A stretch of 30,622 nucleotides of DNA from Gallionellaceae bacterium UBA5126 (GTDB taxonomy: Bacteria; Pseudomonadota; Gammaproteobacteria; Burkholderiales; Gallionellaceae), in assembly GCA_002414205.1 (NCBI GenBank), contig DHYQ01000029.1, forward strand, positions 1,731-32,352. The letters are read 5' to 3'. The position numbers and the translations under genes are program-made. The number at the start of each line of letters is the position of its first letter. Position 1 is the first letter of the stretch. The notes under the pieces are model-generated. The model was not told the origin of the DNA. It was given only the letters and a program-made list of their open reading frames with translations, and made no database searches. Positions 1-8,686 of the stretch are shown in pieces.

Positions 1-484
1 CAAATCCCAATCTGGTAAACTGAAGCGCATCAGTTTGGCGCTGTCATCCTGCGTTCCGGTCAGAGCACAAATCCCAATCTGGTAAACTTCATCCAGGGCG
101 TGATGGACATCGAAGCTAGTTCCGGTCAGAGCACAAATCCCAATCTGGTAAACTTTCATAAGTGTGCTGAATGTTGAATGGCGAGTTCCGGTCAGAGCAC
201 AAATCCCAATCTGGTAAACTGCCGTTTTGGTTGTTGGTGCCAGTGCCAGTGTTCCGGTCAGAGCACAAATCCCAATCTGGTAAACTAAGATGCTCATGGC
301 TGATTACCAGTGGCCAGTTCCGGTCAGAGCACAAATCCCAATCTGGTAAACTTCAAGTAGTCATCGACCGCCAGCTTCACCGGTTCCGGTCAGAGCACAA
401 ATCCCAATCTGGTAAACTTATGTGATCGATGAAATCGGCGTAGATGATGTTCCGGTCAGAGCACAAATCCCAATCTGGTAAACT
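1..484 (+). CRISPR. Type II-C CRISPR array, truncated at the window start
   Basis: Seven complete identical 36-bp repeats start at 53, 119, 185, 251, 317, 383 and 449, with a partial one at 1-21. The repeat begins GTTCCGGTC and ends TGGTAAACT. Six of the seven spacers are 30 bp; the leftmost (22-52) is 31 bp. The last repeat, next to cas2, is not degenerate. The + orientation is inferred from three things: the anti-repeat of the + strand tracrRNA at 5044-5075 is complementary to this strand, a terminator follows at 488-530, and the GTT...ACT ends look like those of other II-C repeats. The array converges on the cas genes. The repeat 3' end holds TGG-TAAACT, an extended -10 like sequence. The leader, if there is one, lies outside the window. 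Spacer targets are unknown. Confidence 0.98.
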
Positions 485-487
485 ACC

Positions 488-530
488 AACACAGCAACCA
501 CTTGTTTCGGCAGGTGGTTGTTGTGTTTTT
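488..530 (+). terminator. Intrinsic terminator of the CRISPR array transcript
   Basis: A near-perfect 17-bp stem (488-504 with 511-527, two G-T wobbles) encloses a six-base loop TTTCGG and ends in TTTTT (526-530). It begins four bases after the last repeat. The T-run lies only on the + strand side, so it would end pre-crRNA made rightwards and protect the converging cas2 gene. On the - strand no T-run follows the stem. Confidence 0.82.
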
Positions 531-554
531 GGTGGTTGAAATCATGCGGATAAT

Positions 555-881
555 TCAGAAAAGGTCGTATTGGTCGGGCGCTTTTTTAGGCGGTTGTTTG
601 CTTTTTCCGTAATAGGTGATGATGCGTTCGTACTGTTTGTCGGTGAATTGCAGGATGCTGACGCTGCCGCCACTGGGCAAGGTCTTGGCAACTTGACCGC
701 AGTAGGTATCGACCTGGGTCTGGCTGGTGCAGGCGCGCATATATACCGAAAACTGTGCCATTTGGAAACCCATATCCAGCAAGGCGTTGCGAAATGCGGT
801 GGCGGCTTTGCGCTCTTTGGCCTCGACCACGGGTAAATCAAACATGACGATTATCCACATCAGACGGTACCCGGAGAGCAT
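555..881 (-). CDS. cas2: CRISPR-associated endoribonuclease/integration protein Cas2
   Basis: Cas2 forms the central dimer of the Cas1-Cas2 spacer integrase. The 108-aa product has the usual Cas2 length and ferredoxin-like start, with the MWIIVMFDLP strand carrying the conserved Asp (about residue 15) and a later SVSILQFTDKQY strand. The start at 881 (MLSGYRLMW) lies 7 bp after the cas1 stop and lacks a clear Shine-Dalgarno site, so translation is probably coupled to cas1. Met8 at 860 is an alternative start. It is the last gene of the cas9-cas1-cas2 operon and runs head-on towards the array terminator. The Cas2 tail is Lys/Pro-rich (KQPPKKAPDQYDLF). Identification is firm from sequence and context. 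Confidence 0.95.
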   Translation of the reverse strand: MLSGYRLMWIIVMFDLPVVEAKERKAATAFRNALLDMGFQMAQFSVYMRACTSQTQVDTYCGQVAKTLPSGGSVSILQFTDKQYERIITYYGKSKQPPKKAPDQYDLF

Positions 882-888
882 GCGCGGC

Positions 889-1806
889 TCAGGTGAGATC
901 AGCCGCCAAATCCAGCGGCAGACCCGGCAGGGGTAAGTCCAGCTTGTCTCGCTCCCCCAAAAAGACCTGCACTAGCGAGACCGCCAGGCGTTGCAGGCAG
1001 ACCATCACCGGGGTGGCACCCAGACTGGTTTGCATGTCGTCATACAGGGTGCGTACCAGTGCCCGCTTGGTGTCGGGGGTGACTTCACATTGCCCTTGTC
1101 GTTGCAAGTGCCAGACTTTCAAATCCACCAGCGGGCGGAAGGGCTCCATCAAATCATCCACTAGGCGCATAGCGTTGCCCGCGTTGCTGTGATGCAGCCC
1201 CAGCGTGGGGTGCAGCCCGGCAGCCACCACTGCCCGTGCCGTGGCGGCACGCAACACGGTGTAGCCGTAGTTCAGCAAGGCATTGAGGCCGTCGCCATCG
1301 CTGTTGCGGCGGAAGGTGTCGCCAAATAACAGTCCCCAATAGCGTCGCGCTCCTTGGGCTTCCACATTATCCGGGTCGCCGGAGCGTACCTTGGTAACCA
1401 GGGCAGACAGCGGTACTGACGGCGCGCCCACTGCCTCCAATGCGCTGGCTTGTTGTTGCAACTTGGCCTTGACCAACTCCGCCCACAGCCGTTTCATGCG
1501 AGGCTGGGTGGCGGCAATTTGGGCATCAAAGCGTTTGGCCTGCTGAAAATTGCCATCCACGCTGATCAACATGCCGACCACATTGTGGTTGGCGGCACAC
1601 AGTACTAGCGGCGCGCCGCGTTGCGCCAGGGCGACCAGCAGATTGTTGCTGTAGCTGGCCCCGTGCGCTTGCACAATCACGGCGGCAATATCGTCCAGCG
1701 GAATGCGGCCCAGAATGGTGTGCTGGAGATTGGTCACCAGCATGAAGCCGCGCTCGGCGGACAAGTGGCGCTGATCTTCGGCAATTTCCACGATGCGCCC
1801 CAGCAT
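889..1806 (-). CDS. cas1: CRISPR-associated integrase Cas1 (type II)
   Basis: Cas1 is the metal-dependent integrase that inserts new spacers. The 305-aa protein shows the expected active-site blocks: a Glu in DPDNVEAQGARRYW (about residue 149), a His in LGLHHSNAGNAM (about 205) and an acidic residue in DDLMEPFRP (about 220). Its N-terminal beta domain begins MLGRIVEIAEDQRHLS. The start is supported by AAGG nine bases upstream, inside the cas9 tail, with a 3-bp gap to the cas9 stop. It lies between cas9 and cas2, the minimal II-C set; no csn2 or cas4 is seen. Catalytic residues look intact, so adaptation should be possible, provided host factors and the unseen leader are functional. Confidence 0.96.
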   Translation of the reverse strand: MLGRIVEIAEDQRHLSAERGFMLVTNLQHTILGRIPLDDIAAVIVQAHGASYSNNLLVALAQRGAPLVLCAANHNVVGMLISVDGNFQQAKRFDAQIAATQPRMKRLWAELVKAKLQQQASALEAVGAPSVPLSALVTKVRSGDPDNVEAQGARRYWGLLFGDTFRRNSDGDGLNALLNYGYTVLRAATARAVVAAGLHPTLGLHHSNAGNAMRLVDDLMEPFRPLVDLKVWHLQRQGQCEVTPDTKRALVRTLYDDMQTSLGATPVMVCLQRLAVSLVQVFLGERDKLDLPLPGLPLDLAADLT

Positions 1807-1809
1807 GAT

Positions 1810-4800
1810 TTAAGCCTTGAAACCGGGGTCGCGCAATTCACCAATGGAGGAGATGGTGATGCGGCGGGCATTTAGTTTTTGAAGTACGCTGGCGTTCTTA
1901 ATCAAATAGCTGAATGGATCATCTTTGCTCCGATCTCGTGCATCTACATTGGCTTCATGAACAGGTGCAAATGCAATACGCGTGTCACTTCTTATCCAAC
2001 AAACACGTGCTGTGATGGCTTGTTGTTCATTCACAAGTCGAACAATATCATTCCGCAGCAACCGCATCACCAACGGCTTACCCGACAAGCTTTGCGTAGG
2101 TGAGCGCAGCAAGGCTTTGCCTTTTTCTTCACCATGCTGGCGGATGACTTGATAGGCCTGGAAAGTGGAAATCACCTCGCCCTGCCATTTGCCCTTTTCA
2201 TTGCGCACAATTTCGATGCAATAGTTGCTGTCGCCCTTGTAGCCTTTATAGGGTTTGGGGTCGCCATTGGGCAGTTGGCCATGACGCGGGTGGGGGGAGG
2301 TGAAGGAAATCACTTGCAAAGACTCCTCAATCCGTACTCGCTTGCCATCCTGAATCTTGTGGAAATGCACATTGCCATTGTCTTGCAGCCCATAGGCCGT
2401 GTCATTGTGCATGCCTCCTTCATGGCTGTGATCCGGTTTGTGGCTGACCCAAATGGCGTCAATGGCGCGCTGGACGTGCTGTGGGTAGCTGTCCCAAGGG
2501 AGTGGCATATTGTCCACCAGCCGTGACAATTGGCGTTCCCGTGCGCTGGCATTGGCACGGGCAAAGCGCTGCAACATGCCCTGGTCGGTGACGCCAATTA
2601 CGCAGGCATCCACGGCGTGGTGGCGGTGGTCGTTGCGATTCTTCTCGCCACTCAGTCCCAGAATGTCATTCAGGCCAAATTTGGCGCGCAGCATGGCGGT
2701 CATCTGGCCGGGAATGACGCGCACATTAGGACTGACCAGTTTGAGGTATTCAAATGCTACCCGGCTCAGATGGCGGGTGTCATTCAAGGCGCGAGCCAGA
2801 AAATCCTTATCCTCTTTCAGCCATTTTTCATAGCCGCCTTCGGCAAAGCGCTCCCGTTTGGCGCGTGGCATATTGGCGGCACGCTCCAGAATCTCCTCGT
2901 ACAACCAGCCTTGGGCGGCAAAATCCTGCCGCGCTTCCCACGGTGTGCGGTTACCCTTGATGCGGTTGGCCTGGCGCATGGACACGGTTTTGTTGTTCAA
3001 ACTGTCGTCCAGGGTGCGGGCGAAAGGCAGGATATGCTCGATTTCCACGGCGTTACTCAACAGCATGGCCTGGCTGATTTGTGCACCAGAATAGGGGCAG
3101 CGGCGGTCAGCGGCGTTGCCGGGGTTAAGTTCCTCCCACAAAATCAATTTTTCAATGTCGTCACGTTTTACCCGTTCCGGGGCAATGTCCAGAATACCAG
3201 CAGCCAATTCGCGCAATCGTTTATTGCGCGCTTGATTGTCCGCCTGGCGTTTTTGTGTTTCGTCGCGCTGTTGCTTGCTTTGTTTCAATTCGCGGGCGAC
3301 TTCGACAATCACTTCGCTGGGGTGGCCGTAGCGCCGGATCAGGGCATTGACCACCAGTCGCACCTGATTCAGCCCGATATGCACCGTGGGGTTGGCGATT
3401 TTGCCGTAGCGTTTTTCGGGGGTATCTTCGGGATTGCCCGTGCCGAAGCCGACATGACCTTGTAAGAACTCGCCGTAATAGGGCAGTTTGTGATGCAGGT
3501 GAAGGGTTTTGATTTCGCCGGTTTCGGTCAAAACGCGTTCAACTGCAAAGGTGCACCCTTCTACTTCGCCATGCTCAAATTGACTATGATGGAAGCCCGC
3601 TGCTTTGGCGGCCTTGTCATACGTCACCACCTCCCGGCGCAACTCCGGCAAAATCAACGCCAAGGCCTTGCGGGACAGACTACCATAGCCCTCGGCCAAG
3701 CCGACATTGGCAATTTTTTCGGCACGCTCTTCGTCGATGCCAGTGTGCGTTTGCAACCAGTCGATGAGTTGCGTTTCACTTTCAACCGATAGTAATTGCC
3801 AGACAATTTCATCCTGTAATTCGGCCTCAAATTCAAACCACTGCTTGCCAAAATGTTCGGCCTTGGACAGCACGGCGCTGGTGGTGTTGCCTTTTAACTC
3901 CGAGCGTTTTTTATCTTCCAGATTGAATGTGCTGCTGCCGCTCAGGCGCAGCAACTTGCGAAGCTGGGTAAAGGTTTGCTTGGCGCTCTTTTCCAGTGCA
4001 GCGATGACCTGATCGCGTTGCGTGAGGTTTAACGGCGTGTCCTGCAAATCCGCATCCAGGATGCGCAGGTTGTTCACTTCCTGATAAATCCGGAAGCCTT
4101 GCACGCTGGGCAAGGCCAAGGGTGCACGTTCTTCATCCGGCAGAAAGGTGCAGCGTCCCGGCTTGACGGGCTTGAGTTTGCGCTGGTGCAACAGGACATC
4201 TTTCAGTTCAACCCGCCCCGCGTTGGTAAATACGGCGGGATTGAATTCGGCCTGTTTTTGCCACAGTGCGTCAAACTCTTGCTCAATCATGGCGCGGTCG
4301 ATATACAGGTCGTAATACTTGTTGAGCTTGCTTTTGCCGTTTTCGCCAACGACTTTATCAGCGTGATAGCGGGCGCGTACCGGCAAGCTGGTGGTGTTGG
4401 CCTCGTTGCGCTGGTAGTGTTGGTCGCGTTTATCACGCTTGTGCAGCCATTCACCCACGGTGCGGCAATCTTCCGCGTCAATTTGTTCACGCACTTTTTG
4501 AATTGCGGATTTCAGCGCGCCACTGTCGGCTTCTTTCTGGTCAGTTTTGCGGTTGCTTTTGAAGCCGCGTCGCTGGTTGATGTGGAACAGGGCGCGGGCA
4601 AATTCTGCCGGGGTTAGTTGCTCGTCCAGTCCTTTGGCGCGCAAGGCATATGGGTTGAGGATTTCCAGTGCTTTGCGTTCTTCCACCTTGGCCGGGAAAA
4701 AGCCATATTGCAACAAAGCCCGCAGCATGCGGGCCTTGCGTTTCAGCAAACGGTCGCGGCGGCGGCGCATGGCACGGGCTTCTCGACGGGCCACGGCCAG

Positions 4801-4959
4801 CGAGGTGCCGGTTTTGGGATGGCGACCATCCGAGAAAATTCTTGAACCGGCCTTAATCACCGCGCAGGGTGCTTGGTTGGCATTCAGACGGAGCAAGGCC
4901 CAGCCCAGTGAAGTGGTTCCCAAATCCAGCGCAAGCCGGTATGGCATCTTAGGTGGCAT
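1810..4959 (-). CDS. cas9: Compact type II-C CRISPR effector nuclease Cas9
   Basis: Cas9 is a crRNA:tracrRNA-guided DNA endonuclease. From the preferred start it is 1049 aa, in the small II-C range. Visible in order: RuvC-I (LALDLGTTSLGWALL, Asp12), an Arg-rich bridge helix (RREARAMRRRRDRLLKRK, about 60-85), a recognition lobe, RuvC-II (EVIVEVARELKQSK, about 550), HNH (VEIEHILPFARTLDDSLNNK, His about 640), RuvC-III (DHRHHAVDACVIG, about 780) and a short PAM-interacting C-terminus. All nuclease motifs look intact; the residue before the HNH His is Glu rather than Asp. The ORF is open to an ATG at 4971, but ATG 4959 has GGGAG five bases upstream and 4971 has no Shine-Dalgarno site, so 4959 is preferred. 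The PAM cannot be read from the sequence. Confidence 0.97.
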   Translation of the reverse strand: MPPKMPYRLALDLGTTSLGWALLRLNANQAPCAVIKAGSRIFSDGRHPKTGTSLAVARREARAMRRRRDRLLKRKARMLRALLQYGFFPAKVEERKALEILNPYALRAKGLDEQLTPAEFARALFHINQRRGFKSNRKTDQKEADSGALKSAIQKVREQIDAEDCRTVGEWLHKRDKRDQHYQRNEANTTSLPVRARYHADKVVGENGKSKLNKYYDLYIDRAMIEQEFDALWQKQAEFNPAVFTNAGRVELKDVLLHQRKLKPVKPGRCTFLPDEERAPLALPSVQGFRIYQEVNNLRILDADLQDTPLNLTQRDQVIAALEKSAKQTFTQLRKLLRLSGSSTFNLEDKKRSELKGNTTSAVLSKAEHFGKQWFEFEAELQDEIVWQLLSVESETQLIDWLQTHTGIDEERAEKIANVGLAEGYGSLSRKALALILPELRREVVTYDKAAKAAGFHHSQFEHGEVEGCTFAVERVLTETGEIKTLHLHHKLPYYGEFLQGHVGFGTGNPEDTPEKRYGKIANPTVHIGLNQVRLVVNALIRRYGHPSEVIVEVARELKQSKQQRDETQKRQADNQARNKRLRELAAGILDIAPERVKRDDIEKLILWEELNPGNAADRRCPYSGAQISQAMLLSNAVEIEHILPFARTLDDSLNNKTVSMRQANRIKGNRTPWEARQDFAAQGWLYEEILERAANMPRAKRERFAEGGYEKWLKEDKDFLARALNDTRHLSRVAFEYLKLVSPNVRVIPGQMTAMLRAKFGLNDILGLSGEKNRNDHRHHAVDACVIGVTDQGMLQRFARANASARERQLSRLVDNMPLPWDSYPQHVQRAIDAIWVSHKPDHSHEGGMHNDTAYGLQDNGNVHFHKIQDGKRVRIEESLQVISFTSPHPRHGQLPNGDPKPYKGYKGDSNYCIEIVRNEKGKWQGEVISTFQAYQVIRQHGEEKGKALLRSPTQSLSGKPLVMRLLRNDIVRLVNEQQAITARVCWIRSDTRIAFAPVHEANVDARDRSKDDPFSYLIKNASVLQKLNARRITISSIGELRDPGFKA

Positions 4960-4988
4960 GATTTCTCCCATTGATTGGCAAGGCCGCC

Positions 4989-4994
4989 ATTCTA
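4989..4994 (-). promoter_or_regulatory. Possible -10 element of the cas9-cas1-cas2 operon
   Basis: On the - strand TAGAAT (5 of 6 to TATAAT) lies about 30 bases before the preferred cas9 start and would give a leader of about 25 nt. No good -35 box is present at 16-18 bp spacing, so the call is weak. It sits within 20 bases of the divergent tracrRNA promoter, so the two could interfere with or share control. Confidence 0.3.
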
Positions 4995-5004
4995 GTACGA
5001 ATGC

Positions 5005-5033
5005 TTGACGTAATCGGCGTGAATCGTTACGAT
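5005..5033 (+). promoter_or_regulatory. Sigma70-type promoter of the tracrRNA
   Basis: TTGACG (5005-5010, 5 of 6 to TTGACA) and TACGAT (5028-5033, 4 of 6) are separated by exactly 17 bp. The predicted start falls at about 5040, just before the anti-repeat begins at 5044. Spacing, orientation and the downstream terminator fit a dedicated promoter. Confidence 0.7.
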
Positions 5034-5039
5034 CCGCGC

Positions 5040-5128
5040 CACCACCAGATTGGGATTTGTGCTCTGAACGCTAACAAGCTGAAAGATGCACCAAATGAAA
5101 GCGCCGCTATATGCGGCGCTTTGTTTTT
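5040..5128 (+). ncRNA. tracrRNA of the type II-C system
   Basis: This RNA pairs with the repeat part of crRNA to load Cas9. Bases 5044-5067 are the exact reverse complement of repeat positions 8-31 (24 nt). Then 5068-5072 forms an internal bulge and 5073-5075 (AAC) pairs again with the repeat start GTT. A short linker with CUGAAAGAUG (about 5079-5088) follows. From memory this resembles the Neisseria tracrRNA core, but only a very weak hairpin can be drawn. The 3' end is a 10-bp GC-rich hairpin (5098-5107 with 5113-5122) plus TTTTT. The predicted length is about 89 nt. It lies divergently upstream of cas9 and converges with tgt. The end points are predicted, not measured. Confidence 0.9.
5098..5128 (+). 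terminator. Intrinsic terminator ending the tracrRNA
   Basis: AAAGCGCCGC (5098-5107) pairs perfectly with GCGGCGCTTT (5113-5122) around a TATAT loop, followed by G and TTTTT (5124-5128). The hairpin doubles as the 3' stem of the tracrRNA. It begins 21 bp beyond the convergent tgt stop; on the - strand no T-run follows, so it is a poor terminator for tgt. Confidence 0.88.
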
Positions 5129-5148
5129 GGGTGGCTTGGAGTAGGTTC

Positions 5149-7025
<1,877 letters not shown>

Positions 7026-7030
7026 GGTCG

Positions 7031-8194
7031 TTAAGCCTTGCGAAGCAAGATGGCCAGCAAGCCTGCCACCAAAAGTAAACTTATGGTGGCATATCCAGCT
7101 ATTTCATTATGGATAATCGGTAGCGCGAAGAAAATTGGGACTAATTGACTGAGCGCCGCAAAAAATAAAAGTATCTCCACCATTTTTCGATAGCGAGAAT
7201 CTTTTTGCTCATTTCGCCATGCAATATACCGATCCAACAAGTTCACCTTCCCTTGTAAACGTGCTATTTCGCGTTCGAGGGCAGAAGTTTGAAGCATGAC
7301 CTCAAACATTTTATTCGCTCTGGATGAGGACGTCGCAGCAAGAATTCCTTGTGCATCGTCAAAAGTGCGTGCTAGTTCCCAGTAAAATTTGCCGACATCA
7401 ATTTTCAGCTTCATATTTTGTGCAAGTACAGCATCCCCCAAGTTGCTGAATGAGTAGCAACGATTCCATACCATCTGCAATCTCGTTTCTAGAGCGAGGA
7501 GAATATCGAATGTTTTGGAACAGCGATTGTCTGTGCTTTTGTCGATGCAAAGAATAGATGCCCATGTTACGTAGGTAGATACGTCTGGGGCTATGTCACA
7601 ATCCGTCATGCTTCGAAGAATGGCGCTTACCTTGTCAGCAGGAAAATCAACTACTGTTGATTCGTCGTAATTCTTGGCGGACAGCATGTCATCAAGATCA
7701 ACCAAGGATGGTTCTGCTAATAGTTTTAAGTAGTTGATGTCTTCTAGGGTCGGTTCCGATTGTGGGCGATAGATATAGTAGGAAAACACGTAGTGCGGCA
7801 CTATTTCATAAGTTTTTGTGGCTATTTCTTGTGCCAATATGTCGTGTAAGGGTACACCTAGAAGTGTTTTTGAACTGATGTACTCCCTATGTAAATTTCC
7901 GCGTGTTTTTAGCTCCGTAAGCACGGATTCAAGTGTCGGCGTCCAATTTTTGTATTCAGTGATTTTCACAAAACAGGCTGAGGAGCCATGAAATGTGACT
8001 AGGGTGTTCTCACCATTTCCTTGAGCTTTCAAAACGCTAGGTGAAAAGTCGCATAACTCTTTAAAGGTTATTTGAAAAGAACCCTCCCCACTCGATTTGA
8101 ATTGAGCATCTTGTTTAAGTGAGTGTTCAAATTTTTCTCGGATTGATACTTCAAAAAATTCGACTGGAATCAATGAGACACGAATTAGTGGCAA
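7031..8194 (-). CDS. Unknown protein with coiled coil and two C-terminal membrane helices
   Basis: I do not recognise this 387-aa family. Residues 1 to about 295 look soluble, with no motif I can name. Residues about 296-335 are rich in heptad-like charged/hydrophobic residues (LEREIARLQGKVNLLDRYIAW) and probably form a coiled coil. Two hydrophobic segments follow at about 340-361 and 366-384, and the protein ends LLRKA. This soluble sensor plus coiled coil plus terminal membrane hairpin recalls the shape of CorA/RMD1-like proteins and membrane-disrupting defence effectors, but no GMN motif is present. The start is TTG with AAGGA seven bases upstream, inside the end of the preceding gene (1-bp gap). 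The gene is AT-rich compared with its flanks and is the third gene of a cassette. Function unknown. Confidence 0.85.
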   Translation of the reverse strand: MPLIRVSLIPVEFFEVSIREKFEHSLKQDAQFKSSGEGSFQITFKELCDFSPSVLKAQGNGENTLVTFHGSSACFVKITEYKNWTPTLESVLTELKTRGNLHREYISSKTLLGVPLHDILAQEIATKTYEIVPHYVFSYYIYRPQSEPTLEDINYLKLLAEPSLVDLDDMLSAKNYDESTVVDFPADKVSAILRSMTDCDIAPDVSTYVTWASILCIDKSTDNRCSKTFDILLALETRLQMVWNRCYSFSNLGDAVLAQNMKLKIDVGKFYWELARTFDDAQGILAATSSSRANKMFEVMLQTSALEREIARLQGKVNLLDRYIAWRNEQKDSRYRKMVEILLFFAALSQLVPIFFALPIIHNEIAGYATISLLLVAGLLAILLRKA

Positions 8195-8195
8195 G

Positions 8196-8681
8196 TCAAT
8201 ATCCTTTTACTTGATTTATTCCAATGTATCTTTCGAGAATTCTCAAGGCGGCTAAATGTATGTCGTTGCCGGCGTGGCTTGCGCAATATCCTCCCAACAC
8301 AACAGGTGTTTTTCCTACCTCAAACAAATCGACAGCAGATTTCGTGACGCAGATGTCTGTATCTATTCCGACAATGTGAACTTCACGAGCATTTAACTCT
8401 TCTAGTTGAAACAAAAACGAGGGAGAAACGCAGGTGTATATCGATTTTTTTATTATCTGAACGCCCTCTTTGAGATTGAATGCGAATTCCAGATCATCAC
8501 TGTTTTCTGAGAAGCGATGCCAGTTGAGAAGACGCCGGTAATTAGAGGGAGTTTCGTTGTAAAATTGGGTGGCAAACACGTATTCATATTCGTGCTGTAG
8601 TCGTTCAACCAGTTTAGGGATGTGAGCCGTGTGTTCGTTAATAAAACCCCGTTGCACGTCAACTATCAGAAGAGGAATCAC
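8196..8681 (-). CDS. Isochorismatase-like cysteine hydrolase
   Basis: Members of this superfamily hydrolyse amides or vinyl ethers (nicotinamide, isochorismate, N-carbamoyl compounds) with an Asp-Lys-Cys triad. The 161-aa protein has all three in place: Asp8 in LLIVDVQRGF, Lys79 before SIYTC, and Cys111 in VGIDTDICV, followed by SAVDLFE. It is shorter than most nicotinamidases and I see no clear metal site, so the substrate is not predictable. The start is GTG with AAGGA overlapping the stop of the upstream nuclease gene (gap 5 bp); the downstream membrane-protein gene follows after 1 bp. Low GC and two close partners suggest a role in an accessory system rather than in core metabolism. Family call confident, role unknown. 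Confidence 0.88.
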   Translation of the reverse strand: MIPLLIVDVQRGFINEHTAHIPKLVERLQHEYEYVFATQFYNETPSNYRRLLNWHRFSENSDDLEFAFNLKEGVQIIKKSIYTCVSPSFLFQLEELNAREVHIVGIDTDICVTKSAVDLFEVGKTPVVLGGYCASHAGNDIHLAALRILERYIGINQVKGY

Positions 8682-8686
8682 TTTTA

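Noticed and set aside
171..425. Open frames running through the CRISPR array on both strands (84 and 72 codons)
   Set aside because: They are made by the repeat period (66 bp, divisible by 3) and show the same repeated peptide; no start site and no real protein.
5098..5122. The GC hairpin as a terminator for tgt
   Set aside because: No T-run follows on the - strand; the T-run lies on the + strand, fitting the tracrRNA.
7031..8194. Calling the membrane protein a CorA transporter
   Set aside because: The GMN signature is missing and the N-terminal domain shows no recognisable CorA block.
8196..8681. Calling the hydrolase a nicotinamidase (pncA)
   Set aside because: The triad is present, but the protein is short and no clear metal-binding set was seen; only the superfamily can be supported.
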